From Rhexocercosporidium sp. MPI-PUGE-AT-0058 (taxonomy: Eukaryota > Ascomycota > Leotiomycetes > Helotiales), in assembly GCA_020746875.1 (NCBI GenBank), contig JAGTJL010000018.1, forward strand, positions 992,001 through 1,056,000: a DNA stretch of 64,000 bases. Direction: 5' to 3'. Under the pieces are notes generated by a model. That model was given only the letters and a program-made list of their open reading frames with translations, did no database searches and was not told where the DNA came from. Each line of letters opens with the position of its first letter. Within the stretch, counting starts at the first letter, position 1. Made by a program: the position numbers and the translations under genes. Below are positions 50,004 to 62,100 of this stretch, in pieces.

Positions 50004-51595
50004 GACTTGGAGCAGAGAGCTATAGCGGTTTTGAATAGAAGACGCCGGGCGTCAAGACTAAGCACCGAGCCCGTAAAGAGCATTCCTGAACTCAGCCGGA
50101 TGCCCAGTTTGGACGGCGGATCTGACCTAAAGGGAACTCCTAGCATATTAAAGATAAAGCACTAGCTAGATAAGCTTGGTCACTCGGTATTAGCAGGCCC
50201 ATTTCTGGTGTACGCTAATGCTGACTACAGCAGGCCGCCAGCATTAATAACCTAAATATTATTCACGTCGCTGGGACGAAAGGGAAAGGAAGTACATGTA
50301 CATTTATTGATTTTATTCTGAGAGCCTACGGGAGACGAACTGGGTACCCACAAAAGGTTGGTCTATATACTTCATCACATTTTATTTACCTAAAAGAAAG
50401 GATTCAAATCAATTTTAAGCCACTCCCTAGAGATCTATTCGCCAAGTACATCTTCGAGGTGGACGATCTTTTGTCACGAAGCGGTCCTCACGATTTCGCC
50501 ACTAAACCTCGTCATCTTCAATTATTCGCACTCTTAGCCTTACACACCTTTATAAGTAAAGGTGTTAATGCCGCCATATTTAAAACTCACTATGAGGGTG
50601 AGTATGATTCCACGAATGTCATCGAGAAACCTATTATTACCGCCATCACGACACTTAGACTAGATTATATAAAACAGCTTAATTTATCGATCGAGAGTAT
50701 TACATAGCATAAGGCAGGAATTTTCAAATCTAGAGCTCCTACATTTTCGGCGCCCTAAGAAACCGCAGCCGCAGAAGTACTACGCAAACGCGCATTTAAT
50801 AAAGGCGTCAGTCTTCAATTTGTCGGCCCGAATCCTTCTCTCCCTTTTAATATAGTGTAGCTCAAGCCAGACGTTCAACGTACAAATTACTCAGTGGCTC
50901 TTGCTACTATACGCTCTTTTCTCGATCAAAAGGACAATAAGAGTCGTTCCCGTTTAAGTTCATCTAATATATTCTAAGGCATAAGCTAATTCTCATAACT
51001 AGGACGGTTTCAACTTGTAATCGACAATCAATTTCAGTAGTTCCTAAACGGCGCGCATAATAAAATGAGTATTAGCATAACTATTGAATGGTTTCTCGAG
51101 ACATCCAAAATGTAAACGTAAAAAACATTCTAAAAACTGCACAACTCGCACTAATATCTTTAAGATTACCTCTCCTATTACGCGAATCCTCATCTTCAGC
51201 CTAATCACGGATTAAAGAGACGTAGCAGCTGTTTTCGAACGTCTCGCAAAGTCACTCGCGGGCAAAGGAATACAATACGCTATCTTCACAACGTACGAAC
51301 GAGACCAGAAATCTGAATCCAAAAAGAGTATATATATTTATCTTACTTCCTTAAAATTTCCTTTACTAACTTAAGTTTAAATTCACAGCCCAAAATCCTA
51401 AAAATACCGTCTCAAGACCAACAAATTTATACGACAATTTAGAAAAAAGCCCAACCTAATACAAGTATTTCATTTAAGCCGACTATTCAAAGAGCTCTAA
51501 AGCTTACAAAGAAGATCGGCAAAAACTATAATAATATGCAAACTCTAATCACAAAGAGTTAACACCTAGTTAATAGTGCTCTTTCTCTCTTTTAA
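50004..51595 (+). pseudogene. folylpolyglutamate synthase copy, killed by RIP
   Basis: The enzyme adds glutamates to folates with ATP. NIIHVAGTKGKGSTCTFIDF (about 50255-50315) is the FPGS/FolC P-loop signature; RRTGYPQKVGLYTSSHFIYL, ERIQINFKPLPRDLFAKYIF and EGEYDSTNVIEKPIITAITT follow; the C-terminus has GKGIQYAIFTTYERDQKSES and MQTLITKS-stop-HLVNSALSL. From the P-loop to the final stop everything is one frame broken only by stops. The upstream part (DLEQRAIAVLNRRRRASRL) is in another phase, consistent with an intron or a lost base. FPGS is an essential housekeeping gene, so an intact copy should exist elsewhere; this one looks like a duplicate caught by RIP. Confidence 0.88.
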
Positions 51596-52868
51596 ACCAC
51601 GGAAACCTCGGAAATAAACAATGAAATAAGGGGAGATAAGTGAAATACGCAATATCTATTTTTACTTTCGTTTTACCTTACTTTTTCGAGTAATAATGCA
51701 AAGCACGGGGCAATGTGGAATAGCAACGGTTATAGGCACTTTTGTATAAATAACTAAAAGAACCTTACTATAGCGTATGAAGAGTAGAAGAGTTATATTC
51801 TTAGGTTCGACTACTGAAATGCAGGAAAGATATCGACGCGATCGGTGTAAAATACAAAGTTGGCCCCTAAAATCAACTTGTAAATTCTCGTTAAGGATGA
51901 TTTGAAAGCGTAAGGAAAATTTCATAGTCCGACGTGCATGGCTCAAATATTGGAAGTTCGTTTAAGACATTTTTAAGAACTGCGCCCTTATGTTCCTCCT
52001 TTAAAGCCTAACAAATTGCCGTCTAGTGGTGCATATCCTTTTGTAATACTTAAGTCCTATAGTCACAAGTAAATAGATCACCTCTCTGTGACCTCGCTAA
52101 GCAGCTCGTATCAATAGTGTTCCGTCGAAACTATCTATGAGGAGTTACACGTACCACTTTCAAGTTAGTGCCTCACCTTGCCGATATCCCCATTCATGCA
52201 CGCGTTCGAAACGAGGGGTTCTGTATCGAAGGAGAATTGAGGTGCTCTACAAGTTGGCCAACGCCCTAGGTCAAAAACTGATTTGGCAGTGCAAGATTCG
52301 TGCCCCCAATGTATACATCCGCACCGAATCATCACCATCACCATCTCCATCTCCATCCCAGCACCTGCACGCTCGAGACAGATAAGACACGGCCCAGAAA
52401 TAGCTGTGACGCTATAGCGCAAAAGCATACCACCAGGCCACTAAGGCCGGGTTCCAACTTTCTTCCAACTTTCTTAATTTGATACACTCCATTGTAAGGT
52501 CGAGAACTTGAGCCTTAGCCCTAGCCAGGTCGGCATTTTAGTGAGTGCCCTTTTAAATCTTTAATGGTCTTGCTGCTCTTAAGTTCCAGGATTCTGTCAC
52601 TAAAAAAACTCATAGAATAGACGGGCTTGAAAAATGAGTGGAATTAATTATCATTTGTAGTACGAAAGAGTATATTAGATAATAAATCAAACAATGGCTC
52701 CCTTTTGCATGAAAGAATGACTTGGACAGATTGGATATCTTGGATGACTTGGATGATCCTTCCGTGTTTTTGGTCTCTCCATATTATCTCTCCTTAAAGC
52801 CAAATGACCCGGCATACCTTGTGACGATAGGATCTTAGCAGCTGCGGGTTTATTGAAGACTTGGACGC
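51596..52868. other. gap between folylpolyglutamate synthase relic and NLR gene
   Basis: Ordinary to slightly AT-rich DNA. Short frames at 51662-51946 (minus) and 52137-52482 (both strands) show no motif; the latter owe their length to a CATCAC/CATCTC simple repeat near 52330-52360. The last 350 bp would be the 3' flank of the NLR gene. Confidence 0.4.
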
Positions 52869-55800
52869 TCAGGCTGAGCTCTCAGGCTCAACGTTCCTGA
52901 AAACATCCCAGAGGCTTTCAAACCCCTCAAACAGAGCTATCTCCCATGGTTCTAGCCATTCCGAAATTCCACGTACATCAGCCCCGAAATCAACGAGCAG
53001 CTGAACAACGGCGAAGAAATCACGCTTTCTCTCAGGCCCAAATTTTCGGAACATAATATGAAGAGGCGGGGAATCACGATGGATGGCACAGTCCGGCAGA
53101 CCGCTGACGTTTATGGCGTTTCCATTCGGATCGATGCCATTCTCCAGGAGATAGCGTACGATGTCTGGCGACAGGCGGTTTCTGGCCTCTAGATCCATGT
53201 TGTGCGGCCGGATACCGACGGCAATGTGCAGCGCATTTATTGCAGGCTCGTCTTCGCCATAATTTGGCACGGTTCCAGTAGACATAGAGTATGGTGAAGT
53301 CCCTGTGACTGTCGCAAAAACATTGGCGCCATTGCTGACTAGAAGCTCCATCATATCCATTCTGTGGGTTCGAGCAGCTTCATGGAGCGGCGTCCAGCCT
53401 AAGGCATCGCTGAAGTTGACATCGGAACCCAGCTTGATAAGTTCTTCCGCCAGGAGCCTATTTCCATCTGTAACAGCGTGGAAGAGAAGTGTATGGCCGT
53501 TGCGGTCGTACGCTGCATGAAGTGCTGAGTGGCGAATTGCGGATATACAAGCGTCAAAGGACTCTTGACCAACTTTTGGTACGGTTCCAGACTCTCGCAA
53601 CCAGTTCGTGAGCCAGTGATCGCGTGAGGTATCATGACTGGCGTGCTGAATGAGTACTGCCAGATTGTCCAAGTTTCCACAGAAAAGTGCCAGATCAAAG
53701 GAATCAAGTCCTTCGTATGTTTCTGCGTAGGGGTCTGCTCCCCCTTCGAGAAGAGCAGCAAGATAGGAACTGTCGTCTATCCCTCGTTCTGTAGCTAGTT
53801 GGATGGCCGTCATCTTAAAGTAGCCACTTTTGAAGTTGACATCGACTCCAAGGGCAAGAAGATACTTCAAGGCCAGTGCGTGGCTGCGACGAGGAAATAC
53901 TTGAGATTCTGATATATCGGCACAACTCCACTGCCACAAATGGGGCTTTTTCGCGGGCAGCACGGCTGAAATTTCAGGCAACATTTGTTCCGTTGTGGTA
54001 GCCCCGGCTTTAACAACGATCTGGACAAACTCGTAGAAACCGTTCTCTGAGACGACTTTGAGGGTATCAGAAAGATCATTGTTGCATTGAAAAGGGGCTT
54101 TGGCTGCATGGAGACCTTGAGCTAAAATCCAGCTGCGACTCTTGATTGCCAAAGCGAGCGCTGTTGTGTTGGTGGACGTCTCAGCTCGGAGCGCATTAGG
54201 AGGAGAAGACTGAAGCACCAGCTCCGCTACCGCTTCGGCCAGACTGGTTGGAATTTTGTAAGAACTGAACTTTCTCGAGAATCCTTCGGTCTGCAAATCC
54301 ATGCTGTACGAATCATGCGAGTCAGCAAGGACGTGGAGTGGTGTCCTAAGGTCCTTCGATGCAGCCCCTAGGTCGGCACCAAGGTCGAGTAAAGCTTGGA
54401 TGATGTCTGGATCCATGGTCCACATGGAATAGTGGATGGCTTGGTGACCCTTGGAGTCTTCAGCATGGATGGATGCACCCTTCGCCACAAGAGCTTTGAG
54501 GATCACCAAAGCATCACCTGGAGTACGAGAAGTTCGCCATCCACCAAAGCGCAGCAAAAGCATCAATGGTGTCCGCTCTTCGTTGTCCCGGGCGTCGACT
54601 TCGACATTGGCATCGAGGATAATTTCGACTATCTCGGGTGTACCAGAACGGCAAGCGTAATGAAGTGGCGTCAATTTCCGTGAATCGGTGGCTGTGAGGG
54701 ATAACCCGGTTTGTCTGATGATGTGCATTATTTCTGAACTGCCACTATACGCAGCCACGTGGACATAACCCGCACCGCGTTTCGACACCACGTCAGAAGC
54801 AAGATCCCTTTCTAGGTCGCGACTTAGATCGAGGATTGCCTTGACGAGTTCAATATCCTCACACTGAATTGCATTAGTCAGTAGTTGCCGCCTAACGCCA
54901 TCAATCGGGGCGTTCTCCTGCATCCGCCACCAAAAGCCAATTTCACCCTTGGAGAGCACGATCTTGGTTTGGTCCCACAAGGCACTTACGCGCTTCATGG
55001 CAAACCCGGCATCTTCGTATTTGTGTGAAATGAACGGGTCAAATGAACGTGCTAGTTTCTCGAATGATTCCTTATCCGATATTTCAGTGACGAGCTGGAA
55101 GAGATTTCTAGATTGTTTTGGCGTTGCAGTCGCTTTGGCATCCTCTACCGTAAGCCTGCTTGTCGAAAAGGACGGCCCTCTTGGTCTAGAAGGGTGGTCT
55201 GAGTTTTTTACATGATGCAAAAGCAAGGTTATCATTTCTTCAGCCCCAGAGAGAATAGCCCAATGAAGTGGAGTGAGGCCGTTATTGTCTTTCTCGAATG
55301 GGTCAGAGCCACGGTCTAGTAGTAGTTGAGTAACAGTGCCATGGCCTCGCACAACAGCCCAGAAGAGTGGCGTCCAAGACGTTTTGTCGATGACATTAAT
55401 ATTGGAGCCGGCATCCAGTAGACCTGCCGCCAGCTGAGGATGTCCATTTGACGATGCCCAGTGAAGAGGCGACCAACCATGAGAGTCACTTCTGTTAAGC
55501 ATATTAGCGGCGGAGGAAGTGGCAAGTAACTTTCGCAGCAGAGAGAAAAACCCCCAGTAACAAGCAACATGTAGTATTGTCGCTTGGCTGGGGACGCCAC
55601 TGAGAAGATTCTGAGCAGACTGGCTTCCAGTATTGACGACTAGGTGGAGGATCTGCCAGCAGCCTTCCCGAAATCTTTCATTGCTAAGAAACTCGTTGAG
55701 CTCTGAAAGTAGCCCATCCTCGACGGGGCGAACGTGGTAGCCGTAGTAACGTGTCGCATAATCCAGAAACGGCATTTCTGTGATCCTGGTTTTGAGTTCG

Positions 55801-57795
55801 TCAAGTGACCGGCAGGGACCTTTTGCCATTTCTGGAACTGCCATGTACCTCAAGCATGCACGGGCAATTGCAATGTTTGAGTCCGTTGACCGAGAGTTGA
55901 GTTGCTTGAGGACAAACTCTCGTGCGGAAAGGTGGACTAAATTGACGGTCTGGCCCAACTTCGAATGTGTAAGAAATCCAAGACATGATGACAGAATGGC
56001 CTTGTCGGATTCCAGACTCTCAACTGTGTACTCAGGAGCGTCGTCCAAGCTTGCAATTGCATGTCGGAGCTCAGCCATGTTTAGCGAACGTCTGGAATTG
56101 CATATCCAACTGAGAGCAGAGAGAGCGAGGTGTTGACGCTCTTCATCTTGCTTAAAAATCCTGTCAAAGGTACTTTTGTAAGCTTCCTCATAGTTTATGG
56201 GCATCAAATCCACAACTGTGCGGATCTTTTTGACAGTGGTAGCGTTGCAGATCGAGTCCATGATGAGGCGAGCTAGGAGAAACCTTGTTGTCATTAGCGT
56301 ATGGATATAAGTGACACGTTGAGAAACTTACGATCCACTTGCACGTTCAATAACTTTCGAAACAATGTCCTTCTTGAGACCATCGGATAGGAGGTTTTGC
56401 TCAACTTCAGAGTCTTCTCCTAGTCGCCAATCGACGTAGAACTCAATGTCCCGGTGTTCTACACGCGCATCAATAAGTACTGCGTTGGACATATATGCCG
56501 TAATGCTGGGTAGCTCGCGACTTGCAATAAGGACTTTGGCTTTCGCTGTCACAAATTGTGGTAGGTACTTCAAGATCTTATTGAGATGAGGAAATTCATC
56601 CAGTCCATCCAGAATAATATAAGTTGGGCTAGAAGTAACTGAAATATCGCAAATGACATCTACCAAGTCTTTGAGAAGAAGGGAAGCGTTTTGCGCCATC
56701 TTCTTCTTGAAAATGTAGATCGCCACTTTTGACACTGTTGCTGGCTGAGACAGGAGCTGGTAGGCAATGTGACGAAGAACGTCCAGCAGCGTTTCTTCCT
56801 GGCCGTCTCTGAAAAAATGATAGGCCGATATTGTTTTCGAGCGACTCGTGATGTTGTTGACGATGGCCGCGCTAATTTTTTCAGCAGCTTTTCATCACTG
56901 CTTTACAATGATGAGAAGAATCGACTATACTTACGAGAGAACGCTCTTACCAGATCCAGCTAAAAGAGAGATTAGAAATGTGAAGTTTCAGTAACAGATT
57001 TGATCATCTTACGAGGTCCATAGATCCATAGAGACTGTTGGCTATTCGCCCTTGGTGAATCTCTCCAGTTTACATATAAGTCTGAGTTCAGGAAAGTTGA
57101 CCAAGTCCCGGGACAGAGCGATTCTAATACTACCTCAGATGTGAGAGGCAACGACTCGTACTTTGGCCTGAACCAGCTGAGGAGGTCTTCAAACTCTCTG
57201 ACTAGCAGTATCATAAGTATGAGATACAGATTTAGAGATTCCAGTGGAAAATATACCATCCTTTATGTCTTTCAACTGACGGTAGTTTTCGACAGATATG
57301 GTTCTGCCAGCCTTTAGCCGAAAGCTCGATAGTAAACCACCCTGTCTCATCTACGAGGACTTACAGATTATCGGCAACGAGCGAAGATTCAAATAGACTG
57401 CTAAACCGATGCAACATCGAGACTTTTACTTGCGTATCAGGTTCCGAAAACGGCCAGCTGAGCATTTCTAGCTTTCCGCGCAACCCTTGCTTCGACAGCT
57501 TTTCCTTGAGCGTCGAATTCAAGGTATCGAGTTCCCTGTGACATTCTCGAACTGAAGCAGACGACAGACCAGGCGCCGGCAGAATGTGAGACAAGTCCTG
57601 TGATCTGACATGACTGGTTGCTTGTTCGAGTTTCAAAAGGACCGAGGTGAGCGCCGAAAGCTCTTGGATGTACGAGCTCCATACTTTGGAAGAGCCCCTG
57701 ACGCTGGATATATATTGGTAGCTGACCTGCGATAGCTGGATGACGAGACTGACTAGCCCAGCTATAGAGCCTGTCACGCCCAGAGGGTCAGCCAT
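52869..57795 (-). CDS. NLR-type STAND protein: HeLo-like, NACHT, ankyrin repeats
   Basis: Six exons join in frame (57795-57365, 57324-57257, 57195-57013, 56959-56935, 56871-56332, 56283-52869) for 1553 residues. Residues 1-144 (MADPLGVTGSIAGLVSLVIQ start, WPFSEPDTQ near the end) match the HeLo-like N-terminal domain of fungal STAND proteins, a helical bundle linked to membrane damage and cell death. The NACHT P-loop GPPGSGKS is at 226-233, split by a phase-1 intron around a 25-bp exon; Walker B is YIILDGLDEF at about 320-329. From about residue 650 to the end run ankyrin repeats, many still of TPLHxA...LLxxGAD type, some degenerate. Such proteins sense a ligand through the repeats, oligomerise through NACHT and act through the N-terminus. 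No RIP and no stop. Exon 2 is the least certain boundary. Confidence 0.88.
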
Positions 57796-58428
57796 GCTCT
57801 ATTTCGGATACAAATGAAGTAATTTAATCTCGTGGTGAGACGGAGTCCAGCTGAGAAGCAACAGTGTTCAGCTCCCGTCCGCCAAGATTGGAGAGTCCAG
57901 CCTCATGCGGAGACACATTAATCCGATGCACTTTCTACAGACTTCATAGCAAGCCACATGCTGCACTTTCGGTTTCCGTGTCCGCTGTGTTGAGAGGATC
58001 ATATGGCCTGGCGGGATGCCACAGCTTTTATTGGACCGATCCACCTGTACCGAATTCTATATGTTCGCACAAAATCCCCAACTCCACTCTTATTTTGGTC
58101 CAAGAACACGGCCCCATCCCTTTCACCTCTCTTGTGCTCTGCCTCTGGATAGTTTTATACATAACGTGAAGATATTTGATATCATTCTTCTCTGCGATGG
58201 CGTTTACAAATTGGAGAAAAGGGTTGGAGATCGGAAGCTAGGCGAGGGAGTGCCCGAAAATCGCATCGCTTAAAAATGCCCTAAAACACAGGCTTATGTC
58301 GGCACCAGTCTGTAGGCTCGTTAGGCGTTCTTGAGTCAAGCAATTCTATAAGGCTCAGGCTATTTGGTATCCAATCTTGATTACGGTGCCTCCTTCTCAC
58401 CTTCCATACATACGACTCGTCTATCGTC
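57796..58428. promoter_or_regulatory. divergent region between NLR and DUF6594 genes
   Basis: 633 bp separate the start codons of two genes pointing away from each other, so both promoters should lie here. Plus-strand frames at 57864-58273 overlap each other and have no motif. Confidence 0.45.
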
Positions 58429-58990
58429 ATGAACATATCCACCTCAGAAACAGCCAAGATTGAGGGTTATCCGAAGCTTGCAGAGCTTCAAGGAATGTAC
58501 CCTCAACTGGCTACCTACGGGCGCTTCGCTACGCTCAATACCCGCAATCTCTTGTATCTGCAGGCTGAATTAGTGGACCTAGAGGAACGTCTAGATAGAT
58601 ATACGCTCGAAGATCTCCGCTCAACCGAGGATCAGCAGAAAGGAAGTTCGAGAGATTGGTACACGCTGAGTAAAATTGTAGATGGAGTTTCAAGCTCTCA
58701 ATGGGAGGTGATGCTAGAAATCAGGCAAAGACTGGAGCAGTACAGTATGCAGTCCCTAAAATACGGTTGGTGAAGTTAAAGCTAAATCTATTGACTAGAT
58801 GCTTGTCTTCTGCAGCAATGACAGCCGGTCACCTTCGAGCAGCCGGAGGAGGGAAATCTCAACTACCTACGAGGCTGGCTTACCGCTGAATGCCAGGGCG
58901 ATTATTCTCTTGAAGGCCTGGATAGAAAGAGCTAAGACAGAATATATTAAACTTAAAGTTTATTTAGGTATAAAGCAGGACTTAAAGACA
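58429..58990 (+). pseudogene. DUF6594 protein gene, broken and truncated
   Basis: The start is well kept: GYPKLAELQGMYPQLATYGR, RFATLNTRNLLYLQAELVDL and EERLDRYTLEDLR are the N-terminal signature of fungal DUF6594 proteins. An intron (donor after AAATACG at about 58765, acceptor CTAG at 58798) leads to DACLLQQ, then a TGA (58819-58821), and VTFEQPEEGNLNYLRGWLTA, GDYSLEGLDRKS and another stop. After about 58960 the sequence turns into RIPed AT-rich DNA and the C-terminal membrane part usual in this family cannot be seen. Function of the family is unknown. Confidence 0.75.
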
Positions 58991-61203
58991 TTCGACTCGA
59001 GTAAGAGTATATAATTTATAAATCGAGATTCGAACGTATTATAAGGATTTACTTCGATTATCACGCATCGAGATTAAAATAGCGTTAAGACCTCGATTAT
59101 AAGAAGATACTTTAATAATAACTTTAATATTATATTTTTAAATAAAAATAAAAAATACTCGGACGACAAAAACAAGATATACGAGAATAATACGCTCTTA
59201 AATTATAATAAGTAATACTTAATTAAAATTAAGTTCTCTTACTAAAAGCTTAATAAAATTAAAAAAAGTCAGCTAAAAGTAAAAATAATAAAGAAAAGTT
59301 ATAAAAGAATTAAGGCGATAAAGTATTTATAATACTTATAGCTACCCTTAAACAAACGCGCTTCGACAAAAGCAACTTTAAGCTTAGGGATAAGCTTAAT
59401 CTCGGGGGTAATTAAACCTTTAATTAATATAATAATCTTCGGTCCGAAATCAATTAAATGCTTTACGGGCTCGTGCTTAATTAATATATATTACTCAAAA
59501 AGTAAGATAATCTTTAAGACTTACCGAAGATTATATATTATATAATTATAACGGCAATTTAATCAAGCCGCTAATTAATAAAAGAAAACCTTTTACTTCT
59601 TAAAATTAAAGTGTAAGGTCTTTTACTTAAATGAAAATAATAAAGCGATTTTAAGAATTATTTAATAAAAAAGTAGTTTAAAGAAAGCAAGCTTAAAAAT
59701 AAACATAATAATAAATAAAACTATTGAATCTCAAAAGTATTTACTTTAAGCATTATATTAATACTTATCCTCGTTAATAATATAATTAATTACGTTTTTA
59801 CTTTTTCAAAAGCTAATAATATTACTTTTTCAAAAGCTAATAATATTAAATATAATTATTACTGTAATTAAAAGTCCCGATATATTGCCGTAAATACTTT
59901 AATATCTTTTTATTATTAATAAATATCAAAATATTCGTATTAATTTTAATAGCTCCTTAAGAAGGCATATATATTACTTTAAATTTACTTCTGGCTTAAG
60001 ATGACTTCGCCGCCGGTATTGCCTTAGCCGGCGAGGTTGGGACTTAATTATTATTATAATAGCCGCGGTAAACTAATTTACTCGGGCCGCCCAGTCGACC
60101 GCCGATAACGCTTTATCTTTCTTTTATCTTGCCTCCGCTACTCCTCGCCCTGCCGCCGTCGCTAATATTATTATTATTACCAACGACTTCCTCCGCTAGC
60201 TTTTCGTTACGTAAAGTTAAACTAACGATTTCTTTACGGAGTTATTACGTCGTATCCTTATAAATATTAATATACTTTCGTATTTCTTTTATATTAATTT
60301 TAATAAGCCCCCGAAGGCAAGGTTAATAAGGAGAAGAATAAAAATAAAAATAAAAATAAAGATATAAAAAAAGATCTTTAGGCCCGCCGCTTCCGCTTTT
60401 TTAACGGCAGCCTCGAGCTATAAATAATGCCTTCGGGCTTTTTTATTATATTACGGTTTATGTTTTTAAACTTCTTTCGTTTTATTTCTAGTGCCTTTCG
60501 GAGCTTATAGAGACTTTTACTTTTAATTCTTTTATTTTCGTAACTTCTGTTATAATTTCAGATTCTTTTTTCTTAATATATCCTTTAAATATTCTTATAA
60601 CGTATTCTTAGCGTATATAAATAACTTATAAGCTCTTAAGTATTATTTATAATAAAATAAAACTTTAATAAATTAAATATAAGCGACCTCCCTTAATATC
60701 TTTATAAGCTTAAATAAACTTAAACTCGAACTCTTTTTATTTTTAAACTTAAATTACCTCCGGTTTAGGTTCGACTTCCTTTAGTTTTTATTACGGCTTT
60801 AAAAGTAATAAATATAATAAGATGCTATCGAACTTCCGTACCGCTACTGAATAATTAAGATAAAATTCTATTAATAGCGAATTTAAAAATTTATTTTTAC
60901 CCGAATCTTTAATTAAAAGTCGAAATAGTAAAGGATTAAAGCTTAAGAAAATCTCTCTCGTAAGATTAAGAACGCCGTAATAATTACGTAAGAGAATCGA
61001 AATAGCTCTGTCTTCCTTATTCTTTATATCCCTTTTAATAAATTAATAATAAAGTAAATAACTTTTGCGTAATTCTAAATAAAATAATAATAAAAGTTAA
61101 TAAACTTTAAAAATACTTATATATTTTACTACGATTTAAGTAAAGGCTACTTCTGGATATTCTCGACTCGGGAAAAGTCTATTTAAATACTTATTAAGCT
61201 TAT
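58991..61203 (-). mobile_element. RIPed Gypsy relic, part 1
   Basis: AT-rich with rare CA/TG. It is the region downstream of the minus-strand reverse transcriptase at 61560-62100, so RNase H, integrase and the 3' end of that element should be here, but I could not read them with confidence. A GC-richer stretch at 60000-60220 is of unknown nature. A minus-strand frame at 61136-61342 runs into the solo LTR and is accidental. Confidence 0.45.
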
Positions 61204-61535
61204 TATTACGGCTGGCTAGAGGTTGATACGGTGCAAAAGATAGCTTTATATTTGGACCTAAAGCTACGCTCAGAATCAAGAAGAAAAGACAAGGAGAAAA
61301 GGAGAGCTCTCTGTAAGAGGGAGCTCTAGTATAAATACACAAAGGGTCTCCCTAGCCTTTCCCGATTAGGCCTAGCGCCATGGTTGTCATGCCAAGGCAA
61401 TGCTACGAGCGATGCCGAGCGCCACCAAAGCAGCCTTAACCAAAGCAGCCTCCACGTGACCAAAGCAGCCTCCACGTGACCAAAGCAGCCTCAATAGCTG
61501 TGTCGGTAATACGAGGCGCATCGGAGGTCGTAACA
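61204..61535 (-). repeat. solo LTR, Gypsy family, U3 variant
   Basis: 332 bp, flanked by identical CTTAT (61199-61203, 61536-61540). The first 220 bp match the LTRs at 38385 and 11305; the right end (the U3 start on the minus strand) is replaced by a 20-bp tandem repeat followed by CGAGGCGCATCGGAGGTCG before the terminal CGTAACA. Not RIPed. Confidence 0.92.
61439..61498 (-). repeat. 20-bp tandem repeat with CACGTG boxes
   Basis: Units ACCAAAGCAGCCTCCACGTG at 61439 and 61459, a partial unit before and a partial one after. CACGTG at 61453-61458 and 61473-61478 is the core of bHLH factor sites; here it lies in the U3 part of an LTR, where retrotransposon promoters and enhancers sit. Confidence 0.85.
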
Positions 61536-61559
61536 CTTATTACGAACTTTAAACACTAT

Positions 61560-62100
61560 ATAATATTAATATTAAATGCGCATTTTTTTAAATTAGCATA
61601 AAGTTTATACATTCGAAGCCTTTCAGGACCTCCCGAACAGCTTCTGTATAATTTTTAATATTTTTAAAGAAAATAAAAATATTATTTAAATAAATTATAT
61701 AAGTAACGTTTATTAACTTAATTAAAGCTTAATTCATATAAGCTTAAAATATCGTTAAAGCATTCGAGAGTCCAAAAGAAAGCACGTAATACTTAAAATA
61801 CCCTGTATCGAATCCAAAATACCGACTTCTACTCGTCTTCTTACTTAATTCGGAGTCGGTAATACGAATCTTTTAAGTTTAACTTTATAAATATTTTAGC
61901 GCGTTTTAATCGGTCGAGAGTTTTATTTATTAAAAGTAAAAAGGTCTGATTCTTTATTATAATAATATTAAGCCTTTTATATTTAATATATAATCGTAAT
62001 CCTTTGCTCTTCTTAAGTATAAATAAAATAAGCGCTTTTACAAAATTAATATACCTTCGGATTTAATCTTTTTTTTAAACTCGCTTTAAGATATTCTCGG
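61560..62100 (-). pseudogene. Gypsy reverse transcriptase, RIPed
   Basis: Minus-strand translation: ALILFILKKSKGLRLYIKYK, RLNIIIIKNQTFLLLINKTL, DRLKRAKIFIKLNLKDSYYR (LDRLxGAKxFTKLDLKxAYHRIRI motif), then YIIYLNNIFIFFKNI, the YLDDILIF box with both Asp changed to Asn, and REVLKGFECINF. It belongs to a Gypsy element other than the one at 4830, in which the solo LTR at 61204 inserted just downstream. Confidence 0.8.

Noticed and set aside
54396..56136. Plus-strand frames of 60-118 codons
   Set aside because: Antisense shadows of the ankyrin and NACHT exons of the NLR gene.
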